Positions 8,508 to 16,738 of a DNA stretch of 64,000 nucleotides are shown here, in pieces (within the stretch, counting starts at the first letter, position 1; each line of letters opens with the position of its first letter). Both the position numbers and the translations under genes were made by a program. Under the pieces are notes generated by a model that saw only the letters and a program-made list of their open reading frames with translations, made no database searches and was not told where the DNA came from. Origin of the DNA: an uncultured Myxococcaceae bacterium (lineage in GTDB: Bacteria; Myxococcota_A; Polyangia; Polyangiales; Ga0077539); assembly GCA_945952225.1 (NCBI GenBank), contig CAMFHP010000014.1:1-64000 (forward strand). The letters run 5' to 3'.

Positions 8508-8924
8508 TCAGCGACGGGTGAAGCGCGCGCCGGGACCGAAGTTCGCGGGGCCGCGGTTCGTACGGTCGTCACGGCGGTCGTCGCGGCGGTCGTCACGGCG
8601 GTCGAAGCGGTTGTCACGGCGGTCGTCGCGGCGGTCGAAGCGGGCCTCGCGGCGGTCGTCGCGACGGTCGAAGCGGTTGTCACGGCGGTCGTCGCGGCGA
8701 TCCATGCGGCCCTCGCGGCGGTCGTCGCGGCGGTCGTGGTCGCAGGCCACGTTCGGCGCGTGCTGCACGAAGGCCGGGGTCTGCGCGGGGGCCACGACGC
8801 GGGGCGCCTGGAAGGTCGTCACCGGCGCGGTGTTCACCGCCGTGCGCGGGTGCGCGCTGGCGACGGCGGGGACGGCGAGCGAGGCGACGACGGCGGCGAG
8901 CGAGGCGAAGGTGCGGAGGTTCAT
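8508..8924 (-). CDS. small secreted Arg/Asp-repeat protein
   Basis: 138 residues from ATG 8924 (MNLRTFASLAAVVASLAVP), a typical Sec signal peptide cleaved after AVASA. The mature part begins with ~45 ordinary residues containing VACDHD. It continues as highly charged 11-residue units, FDRRDDRRDNR / FDRRDDRREAR, to near the C-terminus (NFGPGARFTRR). No enzyme motif is present. Alternating Arg and Asp suggests a disordered polyampholyte that could bind nucleic acid or polysaccharide; this is inference. A GGGAG Shine-Dalgarno sits about 8 nt upstream. The 467 bp between this gene and the next gene upstream (8925-9391) hold the 43-bp repeat array. Confidence 0.75.
   Translation of the reverse strand: MNLRTFASLAAVVASLAVPAVASAHPRTAVNTAPVTTFQAPRVVAPAQTPAFVQHAPNVACDHDRRDDRREGRMDRRDDRRDNRFDRRDDRREARFDRRDDRRDNRFDRRDDRRDDRRDDRTNRGPANFGPGARFTRR
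8562..8736 (-). repeat. 33-bp coding tandem repeat (FDRRDDRRDNR units)
   Basis: About five imperfect 11-codon units encode the RRDD-rich tail of the secreted protein at 8508-8924. The DNA is almost pure CGG/CGTC words, so both strands stay open. The plus-strand frames (VVTAVVAAV-like) are shadows. Confidence 0.8.
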
Positions 8925-9118
8925 GACGTGGCTCCCGGTGTTGAGGTGCGGCGCGGTCTGCGTCGCACGGGAGGTCTCATTGCGGGCGTCGTGCCGGGCG
9001 CGTCGATGCGCGAAATGGCCTGGAATCACAGCGCTTTCGCGAAGGAGATACCCGGGGTGTCGTCACGCGCGGCGACGGGTGTCGCGGCCGACGACGAAGG
9101 CGCCTCGCGCGTCGCCGT

Positions 9119-9387
9119 CTGTTCGCAACAGAGGGTGGCTGCGAGGGCCCGCGGGTGGGGTCTGTGCGGCGCAGGGGGTGGCTGCGGGTGTCTGCACGGC
9201 CGTCTGCGCGGCGCAGGGGGTGGGTGCGGGTGTCTGCGGGCGGCTTCTGTTTCGGGCAGGGGGTGCCTGCAGGTGTCTGCAACCGGGTTCTGCGCCGAGC
9301 AGGAGGCGCCTGCGGATGCCTGCGGGCGGGGTCTGTTCCGAACAGGGGCCGATCGGGGCGTCTGCGGGCGGGTTCTGCACAAAACAG
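9119..9387. repeat. non-coding tandem array, seven units of 42-43 bp with a palindromic core
   Basis: Seven 13-bp cores of form CTGnnCnnnnCAG start at 9119, 9162, 9204, 9247, 9290, 9333 and 9375, so the period is 43, 42, 43, 43, 43 and 42 bp. Some cores are perfect inverted repeats (CTGCGCGGCGCAG at 9204, CTGTTCCGAACAG at 9333). Others differ at paired positions or pair only with G-U. Between cores lie GC-rich blocks such as GGGTGTCTGC and GGGGGTGCCTGC. The period is not a multiple of three, so no frame persists. The array starts 195 bp upstream of the secreted protein gene and ends 5 bp past the stop codon of the 9392-11269 gene. Function unknown. Confidence 0.85.
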
Positions 9388-9391
9388 ACGG

Positions 9392-11269
9392 CTACCGCGC
9401 GGCGGGGGAGGCCTCGCCGGTGCCTTCGATTCCGCGCACGTCGGCGGCGTCGCCGAGGGGGCCGAGCGCCCGTCGCGGTACGCGCACGCGGAGCTCGGGG
9501 GTGCCCGCGCCGTCGATCACGGTGCCACCCTGCGCGCGCACGAGCGCTTCGACCGCGCGCGACGGTCGGAACAGCGTGAGCGAGAGCGACAGCGCGTCCT
9601 CGGGGGCGGTGGCGATCCAGCGGGCGAGGGCGCGGAGGCGATCGTCGGGCGGAGGCGCGCAGGGCCCCGTGGCGTCGAGGTCGGGAGGCCATGCAACGAG
9701 GCGCTCCCACGGCCCCCACGGGGTCACGAAGGTGACGACGGGGACGCGGCCGCGGAGGGCGTTCGCGGCGGCGGGAGCGGCTTCGACGAGCACCGTGGCG
9801 GGCTCCACCGTGTCAAGGAGGGTGATGCCTGCGGTGGCGAACTGCTCCATCAGGTCGGGGAGCGCCTGCGTGCTCGCGGCGAGCTGCACGAGCCACGCGC
9901 GGCCTGTGTTCGTCGGCGCGTGCCACGGCGGCGGAGGCACGCGGGGCACACGGCGCGTCGCGCGTCGTACGTCGACACAACGGAGCCGGTCGGTGCCATC
10001 GCGCACGGCCACGTCGAAGCCCTGCTCGCGGAGCGCGTCGAGCTGCGCGTCGCGGGCGCGCACCCAGAGCTCGGAGGGAACGTCGGCGAGCACGCGGGTC
10101 ACGAGCGAGGCGGCGCGCGTGTGGGCGACCTCGTCGTGCGAGGTGCCGAAGCGCACCACGGCGGTGTGTTCGGGCCCGTCGTGGCGCAGCGCGAGGGGAT
10201 CGTCGTCGGCGGGCGCGGTGGTGGATGTGATCGTCGGTGCGGCCGCGGGGGCGAGGGGATGCGCCTCGGCGGGTTGCGACGGCGACGGACACGCGGGGAG
10301 CGCGCGCGCCATCACCATGCCGCCCGTGTAGTCCGCGAGGTAGAGGCGGTCGTTCCAGACGGCGAGTCCCAACACGGCGGACTGCGCGTGGAGGGGAACG
10401 CGCACGCCGCGGTCACGCTCCAGCGCGACGAGGCCTTCGGCGAAGCCCACGTACACAAAACACCCGTGCACGAGCAACGCGGTGACGGCGCCGCCGACAC
10501 GTCCGAGCACGATGGTTTCGCCGTTGCGACGGTCGACACGGAGCACGGTGCCGTCGTCGCTTCCGATGAACACCATGTCGCCATCGAGCGCGAGTCGTGT
10601 GGGACGCGCAGGCAGCGGTGTGAGCCGTCGCGCGGTGCGTCCGTCGAGGCGCACGAGCGCGGTGCGCGTGGCCACGACGAGGCCCGCATCGTCGGCGGCG
10701 AGGTCCACGGCGTCGGCAACGTGCGCGAGTTCCTCGGCCTGCGTGCGCGCGTCGTCGGGGGCGAGCGGTCGACCGTCGGCGGTGGTGCGAGGAACGCGTC
10801 GCAGGTTGGGCGCGTTGCCCGTGAGCACGTAGAGCCAGCGCGCATCGCGGGCCATCGCGTACGCGGCCACGCCCGACGTGAGCGGCGTGTGCATCCCCGC
10901 GTCGGTGAGGTGGTAGGCGCCGTCGTCGCCGGTGCCGGGGTAGATCCACGCGTGCGCGCCGTCGGGCACGATGCGCGGCGGGTAGTGGCCCGCACCGGGA
11001 ACCTCCCGCGTGCTGCCATCGGGCGCGAGGAGCACGAAGCCGTGGAGGCGCATGTCGGTGGTGACCAGCGCGTCGCCCACGACCGCGAGCGCCGTGGGCT
11101 GCGACACGGTGAGCACGCGCGTGAACGCGGGCGCCGTGACGACGGGTGTGATGGGTGTGACGGGTGCGACCGGTGCGGCGGGTGCGGGCGCCGTGACGAC
11201 GGGCGCGACGGGCGACTGCGCGTGGCACGCGGCGAGGAGGCAGAGCGCGAATAGGTGGCGTGGGTGCAT
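9392..11269 (-). CDS. lipoprotein with WD40/PQQ-like beta-propeller region
   Basis: 625 residues, starting MHPRHLFALCLLAACHAQ, a lipoprotein signal (LLAAC). A Val/Thr/Pro/Ala repeat tether follows (VVTAPAPAAPVAPVTP). Residues ~50-330 show propeller-like repeats (ALAVVGDALVTTDMRLHGFVLL, MVFIGSDDGTVLRVDRRNGE, VYVGFAEGLVALERDRGVRV). The remaining ~290 residues form a second domain with no family I recognise, with segments like SELWVRARDAQLDALREQGFDV. It is probably an outer-membrane or periplasmic scaffold. The start is 44 bp from the divergent gene at 11314, and the -10 regions overlap (minus-strand TACAAC and plus-strand TACCGT share bases). The stop lies against the 43-bp repeat array. Confidence 0.75.
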   Translation of the reverse strand: MHPRHLFALCLLAACHAQSPVAPVVTAPAPAAPVAPVTPITPVVTAPAFTRVLTVSQPTALAVVGDALVTTDMRLHGFVLLAPDGSTREVPGAGHYPPRIVPDGAHAWIYPGTGDDGAYHLTDAGMHTPLTSGVAAYAMARDARWLYVLTGNAPNLRRVPRTTADGRPLAPDDARTQAEELAHVADAVDLAADDAGLVVATRTALVRLDGRTARRLTPLPARPTRLALDGDMVFIGSDDGTVLRVDRRNGETIVLGRVGGAVTALLVHGCFVYVGFAEGLVALERDRGVRVPLHAQSAVLGLAVWNDRLYLADYTGGMVMARALPACPSPSQPAEAHPLAPAAAPTITSTTAPADDDPLALRHDGPEHTAVVRFGTSHDEVAHTRAASLVTRVLADVPSELWVRARDAQLDALREQGFDVAVRDGTDRLRCVDVRRATRRVPRVPPPPWHAPTNTGRAWLVQLAASTQALPDLMEQFATAGITLLDTVEPATVLVEAAPAAANALRGRVPVVTFVTPWGPWERLVAWPPDLDATGPCAPPPDDRLRALARWIATAPEDALSLSLTLFRPSRAVEALVRAQGGTVIDGAGTPELRVRVPRRALGPLGDAADVRGIEGTGEASPAAR

Positions 11270-11298
11270 CTCGGAGGTGATCCCGGGGTGCGCTGTTG

Positions 11299-11304
11299 TA
11301 CCGT
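11299..11304 (+). promoter_or_regulatory. -10-like box TACCGT of the HEAT-like gene
   Basis: TACCGT ends 9 nt before ATG 11314, matching the arrangement at 3331. The complementary strand reads TACAAC across 11300-11295, a candidate -10 for the divergent lipoprotein gene. Confidence 0.4.
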
Positions 11305-11313
11305 GACCGCCTC

Positions 11314-12984
11314 ATGGCGAAGCGCGCGACGATCACGCTGTCGGTTCCTGCGGGCGTTGAAACGATCTGGGAGGCGGTGACCGATCGCACCGCCCGGCAG
11401 CTCTTTCATGCGAGCGAGTCGAAGCGCCTCGCGGCCGTCACGGCCCTGGCGCGCAAACATCCGGGACGTGGTCCGCGCGCGGAGCTTCTCCTTGCGGCGG
11501 CACCGCGGGAGCCCGCGTCGGCGGTGCGTGCGGCGATGCTCTCGCTGGTCGCGACGGCGGGCTACTACGTCGCGTGGCGCGCGTGTGTGCGGCTCCGCGC
11601 CGACGTGCCGATCTACGTCGCCGACCCCGACCCCGCCGTGCGCGCGGCCCTCGCGCAGTGCATCGCGGTGATGGCCGTGCCCATGGTGGCCGACGACGTC
11701 GGGTGGATCGCCGCCATGGTCGCATCGCCCGACGAGGCCACGGACGCGGTGTTCGCCTCGGCCGCGGTGATGCTCGTGCGGATGGTTCGTCAGGGGGTGG
11801 CCGTCAACGAGGCGTCGGCGGTGCTCGCGCGCATGGCCCTGCACCCGCAGTTCGGGTACCACGCGCGGATGGTGGCCCTCGCGCCCGGTCCCCTGCGGGC
11901 CGTGCTCGCGCCTGCGCTCGTGGCGTGGATCGAGGCGGCCCCCGCCGATGCGTTCGAAGTCGCGAGCATCCTCGCGCGCTGCGGTCCCGGTCCCCACGGG
12001 GCGCGCGCCGTCGCCGTGCTGGAGGCCCTGCGCGCGCGGCAGGGAGACAACGCGTGGGTGGTCGATCTCTTCGCGGGCATGGTCGACCGCGCGTCGCTCG
12101 CCGAGCGCCTCGCGCGCCACGTCGAGACCCTCGACGGTGTGCTCACCGAAGGGTCGTCGCATCCCGTCGCCCTCGAAGCGATGTCGTGGGAGCCCACATG
12201 GATCGCGCGCTACGCCTCCCGCTGCGCGTTCGCCGTGATGACCGTGCACATGACCGATGGCGACGCGGTGCGCGCGCGCTGGATCGCCGCCGCTGCCGCA
12301 CCCATGGCCGTTGCGTTGCGCCCGCACCTCGACGACCGCCTCACGGCCCCGCGGCTGCTCCCGTGGTGGGAGCGGTTGAGCCCCGACACCGCCGTCGCCG
12401 ACGCCCTCGCGTGGATCGAGCGCGTGCTCGCCTCGGGCGCTCCGCATGAGGTGCTCCACTACGAGTTCCAGCACGTCGCCGATGCGTGTTGCGCGCTGCT
12501 GGTGCGGGTCGGTGCGGTGCCCCCGGGTGCGCTCGCGCGCCTCGCTGCGCTGGCCTCGCGGCAGGCGGTGTACATCCTCGCGACGACGCTCCCCACCGTG
12601 CGCGCGATGCACGCGCTCGGCGCAAGCGCAGACGACTTCGCGCCGCTCGTCACGGCGTATCTCGAACGCGCGGAGGCGAGCGATGCGCGGGCCGCGCGCG
12701 AGCCGCAATGGGATCCGGAGCGCGTGGGGAGTGCGAACCTCCGTCGCCTCGCGGCGGTGCTCCCGGCGCTCGGCGCGCGGTCGTCGCTGTGCGCGGTGCG
12801 GTCGCAGGTCGAAGCGCTCTTCGCGTCGTCGCTCGTGTTCGAGCGCACCGATCTCCTCACGGTGCTCACGCCGCATCTCGACGAGCCGTGGGTGCGCGCG
12901 CTCTTCGAGGGAGCGCTCGCGAGCGCGGAGGGCGACTCGCTCGTGGCGGCGCACGCGCTCGGCCTCGCGCCGACGTGGCCGTGA
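11314..12984 (+). CDS. HEAT-like repeat protein of unknown function
   Basis: 556 residues from ATG 11314 (MAKRATITLSVPAGVETIWEAV). The whole protein is alpha-helical and Ala/Leu/Val/Arg-rich, with recurring ~35-45-residue helical pairs (AVRAAMLSLVATAGYYVAW, DPDPAVRAALAQCIAVMAV, ARRLAAVLPALGARSSL), the usual look of HEAT/ARM solenoids. There is no signal peptide, catalytic motif or membrane segment. Such solenoids usually bind proteins. The start was chosen for its TACCGT -10 box rather than an ATG six codons earlier, which would overlap the promoter. MscS follows on the same strand 81 bp later with its own promoter. No better family can be named. Confidence 0.7.
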   Translation: MAKRATITLSVPAGVETIWEAVTDRTARQLFHASESKRLAAVTALARKHPGRGPRAELLLAAAPREPASAVRAAMLSLVATAGYYVAWRACVRLRADVPIYVADPDPAVRAALAQCIAVMAVPMVADDVGWIAAMVASPDEATDAVFASAAVMLVRMVRQGVAVNEASAVLARMALHPQFGYHARMVALAPGPLRAVLAPALVAWIEAAPADAFEVASILARCGPGPHGARAVAVLEALRARQGDNAWVVDLFAGMVDRASLAERLARHVETLDGVLTEGSSHPVALEAMSWEPTWIARYASRCAFAVMTVHMTDGDAVRARWIAAAAAPMAVALRPHLDDRLTAPRLLPWWERLSPDTAVADALAWIERVLASGAPHEVLHYEFQHVADACCALLVRVGAVPPGALARLAALASRQAVYILATTLPTVRAMHALGASADDFAPLVTAYLERAEASDARAAREPQWDPERVGSANLRRLAAVLPALGARSSLCAVRSQVEALFASSLVFERTDLLTVLTPHLDEPWVRALFEGALASAEGDSLVAAHALGLAPTWP

Positions 12985-13028
12985 CCGATCGCGCGCACGG
13001 TCGATCGACCGCGGGGTGAACGCGCCTC

Positions 13029-13059
13029 TTGCGTCGCCTCGCGGAGGGCGCCATACCGC
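13029..13059 (+). promoter_or_regulatory. promoter TTGCGT-19-TACCGC of the MscS-family gene
   Basis: TTGCGT at 13029-13034 and TACCGC at 13054-13059, 6 nt before ATG 13066. The spacing is 19, slightly long. Confidence 0.4.
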
Positions 13060-13065
13060 GGCGCG

Positions 13066-14700
13066 ATGAACGGCGGACGTGCGTTCCAGCGCCTCGGAGT
13101 CACGGCCCTCACCCTCACGCTCGCTGCGTCGCAGACGGCCCTCGCGCAGCCCGCGGTGCCCGTCGCGCCCACGGCGGTGACGGCCCCCGCGAACGCCCGC
13201 GAGGCGCACGCCACGGAGACCTCGCCGCGCATCGCGCCGGACTCCCCGCGCGCGTCGGTGCAGCGCTTTCACGAGCTCGCGTTGCAGGGACGCTGGGTCG
13301 ACGCCGCGCGGTACCTCGACGCGCCCGCGACCGCGCCCGCCGAGGCCGCCACGCTGGCGCGCGAGCTCTCCGAGGTGATCGACCTGCACGTCGGGTGGGA
13401 CCTCGACGCGCTCTCGGTGGAGTCGACGGGCAACGTCGAAGATGGTCTCCCGCCGCGCGTCGACGAGGTGGGCGAGGTGGCCGTGGGGCGGGGCACGTAC
13501 AGCGCGATCCGCGTGCAGCGGAGGGAGTTTCCCGAGGGCGCGCGGTGGATGTTCACGCGCGCGACGGTGGCCCACGTCGACGAGTGGTACGAGCACCTCG
13601 AAGGCCGCTGGGCGCGCGAGCACCTGCCGCCCTCGCTCAACGCGCGCGGTCCCCACGATCTGCGGCGCTGGCAGTGGATCGCGCTGCCGCTCCTCGCGCT
13701 CGCGACGTGGCTCCTCGGGCGACTCGTAGGCGGCGCCGTGCGCGCGATGGTGAACCGCGTCGTGGGGCGCGTGGCGGTGGTGCGCGACGCGACCGTGGGC
13801 GATCGCGCGGTGGGCCCGGTGACCCTGGTGACGGCCGCGCTGCTGTTCGGTCCGGCGCTCGATGTGTTGAGCCTCTCGCGCGACGGCGAAGACTTCGTGA
13901 TGGCCGGGCAGCGCGCGGTGCTCTCCGCGGCCCTCTTCTGGTCGCTCTGGCGCGCGGTGGAACTCTTCGGCCGCGCCGCCTCGGACACCCAGTGGGCGAG
14001 GGAGCATCCCGCGAGCGTCACGCTCGTTCCGCTCGGGGTGAAGGTCGCGCGTGTGGTGGTGGGTGCGGTGTCGATCGTCGCGGTGCTCTCGGCGCTGGGC
14101 TACCCCGTGGCCTCGCTGCTCGCGGGCCTCGGCATCGGCGGCCTCGCGCTGGCCCTCGCGGCGCAGAAGACCGGCGAGCACCTCTTCGGCACCGTGGCCA
14201 TCGGCTTCGACCAGCCCTTTCGCGTCGGCGACTGGATCAAGGTCGACGACCAGGAGGGCACCGTCGAGGCCGTGGGACTGCGCTCCACGCGCATCCGCAC
14301 GCTCGACCGCACGGTGATCTCGATTCCCAACGGCAAGCTCGCCGACATGCGCACCGAGACCGTCTCCGCGCGCGACCGCTACCGCGTGCACGCCATGTTG
14401 GCCCTCGAACAGACCACCGCCCCCGAGGCCGTGCGCGCGGTGCTCGACGCGATCCGTGACGAGCTCTCGAAGCACCCCCGCGCGGCGGGCCCGGCGCCGT
14501 GGGTCTTTCTGCGCCGCATCGGGGAGTCGAGCCTCGACGTCGAGGTGTCGGCCTGGTTCGAAGCGCAGGGCTACGAAGACTTCATCGCGCTGCGCAGCGA
14601 GGTGCTGCTGCGGCTCCTTGACCTCGTGGCGGGCGCCGGTGCGCGGCTGGCGTTTCCGACCCGCACGGTGCACCTCGCGAGGCCGCCCGGGGGCGCGTAG
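13066..14700 (+). CDS. mechanosensitive channel, MscS family, with N-terminal exported domain
   Basis: 544 residues. A Sec signal peptide (LGVTALTLTLAASQTALAQ) is followed by a ~180-residue periplasmic region (SVQRFHELALQGRWVDAARYL resembles a small solute-binding or NTF2-like fold). Four or five membrane helices follow. The pore-lining TM3 signature is clear at about residues 350-375: GLGIGGLALALAAQKTGEHL. Then the MscS beta domain (FDQPFRVGDWIKVDDQEGTV, GLRSTRIRTLDRTVISIPNG) and the alpha/beta C-terminus are complete. The channel opens under membrane tension to release solutes at hypo-osmotic shock. It is longer than E. coli MscS (286 aa) because of the periplasmic part. It is transcribed alone and lies 46 bp upstream of a TonB-family gene. 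Confidence 0.93.
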   Translation: MNGGRAFQRLGVTALTLTLAASQTALAQPAVPVAPTAVTAPANAREAHATETSPRIAPDSPRASVQRFHELALQGRWVDAARYLDAPATAPAEAATLARELSEVIDLHVGWDLDALSVESTGNVEDGLPPRVDEVGEVAVGRGTYSAIRVQRREFPEGARWMFTRATVAHVDEWYEHLEGRWAREHLPPSLNARGPHDLRRWQWIALPLLALATWLLGRLVGGAVRAMVNRVVGRVAVVRDATVGDRAVGPVTLVTAALLFGPALDVLSLSRDGEDFVMAGQRAVLSAALFWSLWRAVELFGRAASDTQWAREHPASVTLVPLGVKVARVVVGAVSIVAVLSALGYPVASLLAGLGIGGLALALAAQKTGEHLFGTVAIGFDQPFRVGDWIKVDDQEGTVEAVGLRSTRIRTLDRTVISIPNGKLADMRTETVSARDRYRVHAMLALEQTTAPEAVRAVLDAIRDELSKHPRAAGPAPWVFLRRIGESSLDVEVSAWFEAQGYEDFIALRSEVLLRLLDLVAGAGARLAFPTRTVHLARPPGGA

Positions 14701-14708
14701 ACGCACGA

Positions 14709-14737
14709 TTGCCGCGGCGGGGTACGGGTGTTAGAGC
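14709..14737 (+). promoter_or_regulatory. promoter TTGCCG-17-TAGAGC of the TonB-family gene
   Basis: TTGCCG 14709-14714, 17-bp spacer, TAGAGC 14732-14737, then 9 nt to ATG 14747. This is one of the better two-box promoters in the window. Confidence 0.45.
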
Positions 14738-14746
14738 ACCGCTGCG

Positions 14747-16603
14747 ATGCCGCGCCAACGTCGATCCCTGCACATGCTCGCATGGGTCGGCATCTCGGCG
14801 CTGCTGCACTCGGGGACCATGGGCAGCGTGAGCACCCTCGCGGCCCGCCTGGTGCGCGCGCGTCCGCCCGCCGTCGTGCGCGGCCCGGCCATCGCGGGAC
14901 CGGGCACCGTCGAACTGGAGTTCGAACCCATCACCAACGCCACGGACCCTTCGCTCGCCGTCGCGCAGACCGCGCCCGATCCTTCCGCGGCGGCAGTTCC
15001 GACGCCCTCGACGGCCCCGCGCACCACGCCCGCACACGACCGCGTACACGCCCCGCCGCCACCGCGCGAGGTCGCACCGCCGCCGCCGCCACCACCGCCG
15101 CCTCCGCCGCCTCCGCCACCCGTTGCGCGGCCCACGCCCGCGGTGCCCGTGATGCCCACACCGCCGATGCCCGAGCGGCAACAGCAGTGGGCCAACCAAC
15201 AACGGGGCAACGACCAGACGCCCAGCGACGGCATGCTCGCGCAGGTCAACAACGACGTCGCGCAGGAGACCGTGCACCACGCCCGCGAACGATCGCCGGA
15301 GCGCAGCCTCGCGGGCCGCGAAGACCTCACGTCACCCGGGGTCGAGCGCGAGACGCAGGCCTCGTCGCCCACGCCCCTCCCGCCGCAGGAACACGCGCAG
15401 CGAGGACGCCGTGACGTGCGTGTGGCGATGGGCACCGCGCGACCGAACCGCACGGCCACGCCCACACCGCCGACGCCGCCCGCGGGTGCGGCCGCAGCGG
15501 GCTCTGCGCGCGGTGAACGTGGCGCGCGGGGAGAGCGCGGCGACGGGCGCGCGGCGGGTGCGGCGGGCACGGCGGGTCCCCTCGCGGCGGCGGGTGCGCG
15601 ACCGGGGGAGGGGTCGGTTCCCGTGCCCGGTGTGGGCGAACACGGAACCACGGGGACGGGCCGCGCGAACGGCGGAGGCGGCGCCAACGGACAGGGCGGA
15701 ACGGGCGGCGCGCAGGGCGCCAACGGGCAGGGCGGACAGGGCGGTCAGGGCAGCGAGCGCGGCGACGGACGCGGTGGCGGAACGGCCGCGCGCCAGGTCG
15801 GCATCGAGGGCATGGGCGCGACGCGCGCGCTGGCGGCGCTGAGCCCGACGATCACCACGCTCGGCGCGGTGTACGGGAGCGCAGAGCTCGAACGCTGGCG
15901 CCGCGAAGACGAGCAGCGCCGCGCCGAGGCCCGCGGAGACTACGCGTCGAACTGGCGCCAGACGCTCGCGGCGATCGAGACGCCCGTGGGCGGCGTGCGA
16001 CCGGGTGACACCACGGCGCTGCGCACGCGGGCTTCACCGTTCGCGGCGTACATGGTCCAGATGCACGACCTGATTCACCCCGCGTTCGCCGAGGGCTTCA
16101 TCGCGCGCATCAGCGCGTTGCCGTCGGGCTCGCCGATGCACAACCCCGCGCTGCACACGGTGTTGGAGCTCTCCATCGACCCCGACGGGCGCATTCACAA
16201 CGTGCGCATCGCGCAGTCGAGCGGGTGGCTGCCCTTCGACGTGGGCGCGCTCAACGCGGTGCGCGCGGCGGCGCCGTTCCCCGAGACGCCGGCGATCATC
16301 CGCTCGCCCGACCAGCGCGTGTATGTGAACTGGCACTTTCGCCGCTCGGAGAACTTCTGCAACGACGCGCGGCCGATGATCCTCCGCAACGTGCGACCCG
16401 GTGATCCCGCGGCGCACGTGGGCGATGCGGGCGTCGCCCCCGCACCGAACGGAACGAGCGCGCCGACGCCTGCGACCACGCCGTCGGCGCCGCGCGATGG
16501 CAGTGCGCCGGGCGATGCGGGCGCGCCCGACGATGCGGCCGAACCTCCGCGCGAGCCGTCACCGCCGATGGCAGACCCGCCCGGGGCTCAACGCGCTGCG
16601 TAG
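14747..16603 (+). CDS. TonB-family energy transducer with Pro-rich and Gly-rich collagen-like linkers
   Basis: 618 residues. A weakly hydrophobic N-terminal segment (HMLAWVGISALLHSG) is probably the membrane anchor. Next come a polyproline run (residues ~100-125) and a long Ala/Gly/Pro/Arg spacer with a Gly-Gln-rich collagen-like part (GGANGQGGTGGAQGANGQ). The C-terminal ~150 residues form a TonB domain: LHTVLELSIDPDGRIHNVRI, SSGWLPFDVGALNAVRAAAP, VYVNWHFRRSENFC. It then ends in an Ala/Pro/Asp tail, which is unusual because TonB domains normally end the protein. TonB proteins transmit proton-motive energy from ExbB-ExbD to outer-membrane receptors; no ExbB/ExbD or receptor is adjacent. The closest pair is tolQ-tolR at 30109. 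Its partner is therefore unknown. Confidence 0.78.
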   Translation: MPRQRRSLHMLAWVGISALLHSGTMGSVSTLAARLVRARPPAVVRGPAIAGPGTVELEFEPITNATDPSLAVAQTAPDPSAAAVPTPSTAPRTTPAHDRVHAPPPPREVAPPPPPPPPPPPPPPPVARPTPAVPVMPTPPMPERQQQWANQQRGNDQTPSDGMLAQVNNDVAQETVHHARERSPERSLAGREDLTSPGVERETQASSPTPLPPQEHAQRGRRDVRVAMGTARPNRTATPTPPTPPAGAAAAGSARGERGARGERGDGRAAGAAGTAGPLAAAGARPGEGSVPVPGVGEHGTTGTGRANGGGGANGQGGTGGAQGANGQGGQGGQGSERGDGRGGGTAARQVGIEGMGATRALAALSPTITTLGAVYGSAELERWRREDEQRRAEARGDYASNWRQTLAAIETPVGGVRPGDTTALRTRASPFAAYMVQMHDLIHPAFAEGFIARISALPSGSPMHNPALHTVLELSIDPDGRIHNVRIAQSSGWLPFDVGALNAVRAAAPFPETPAIIRSPDQRVYVNWHFRRSENFCNDARPMILRNVRPGDPAAHVGDAGVAPAPNGTSAPTPATTPSAPRDGSAPGDAGAPDDAAEPPREPSPPMADPPGAQRAA

Positions 16604-16738
16604 CTTCGCGCGCTTTACGGGCCATCAGGGACGCACGTAGGCTTCTCTCTCGCGAGAGGTGAGCGCGCGTGAATGGCATGCGCGGGCACCGCACCGTGTT
16701 GCTTTCAGCGCGGTCGAGCGCTGGGTGGAGAACTGCCG

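Noticed and set aside
8474-8683. Ala/Thr/Val repeat frames overlapping the RRDD-protein region
   Set aside because: They are other-frame readings of the 33-bp repeat (VVTAVVAAV-like), without start signals or signal peptide.
9119-9387. Possible CRISPR array
   Set aside because: The period is 42-43 bp, the whole unit is semi-conserved, no constant 24-37 bp repeat alternates with unique spacers, and no cas gene is present.
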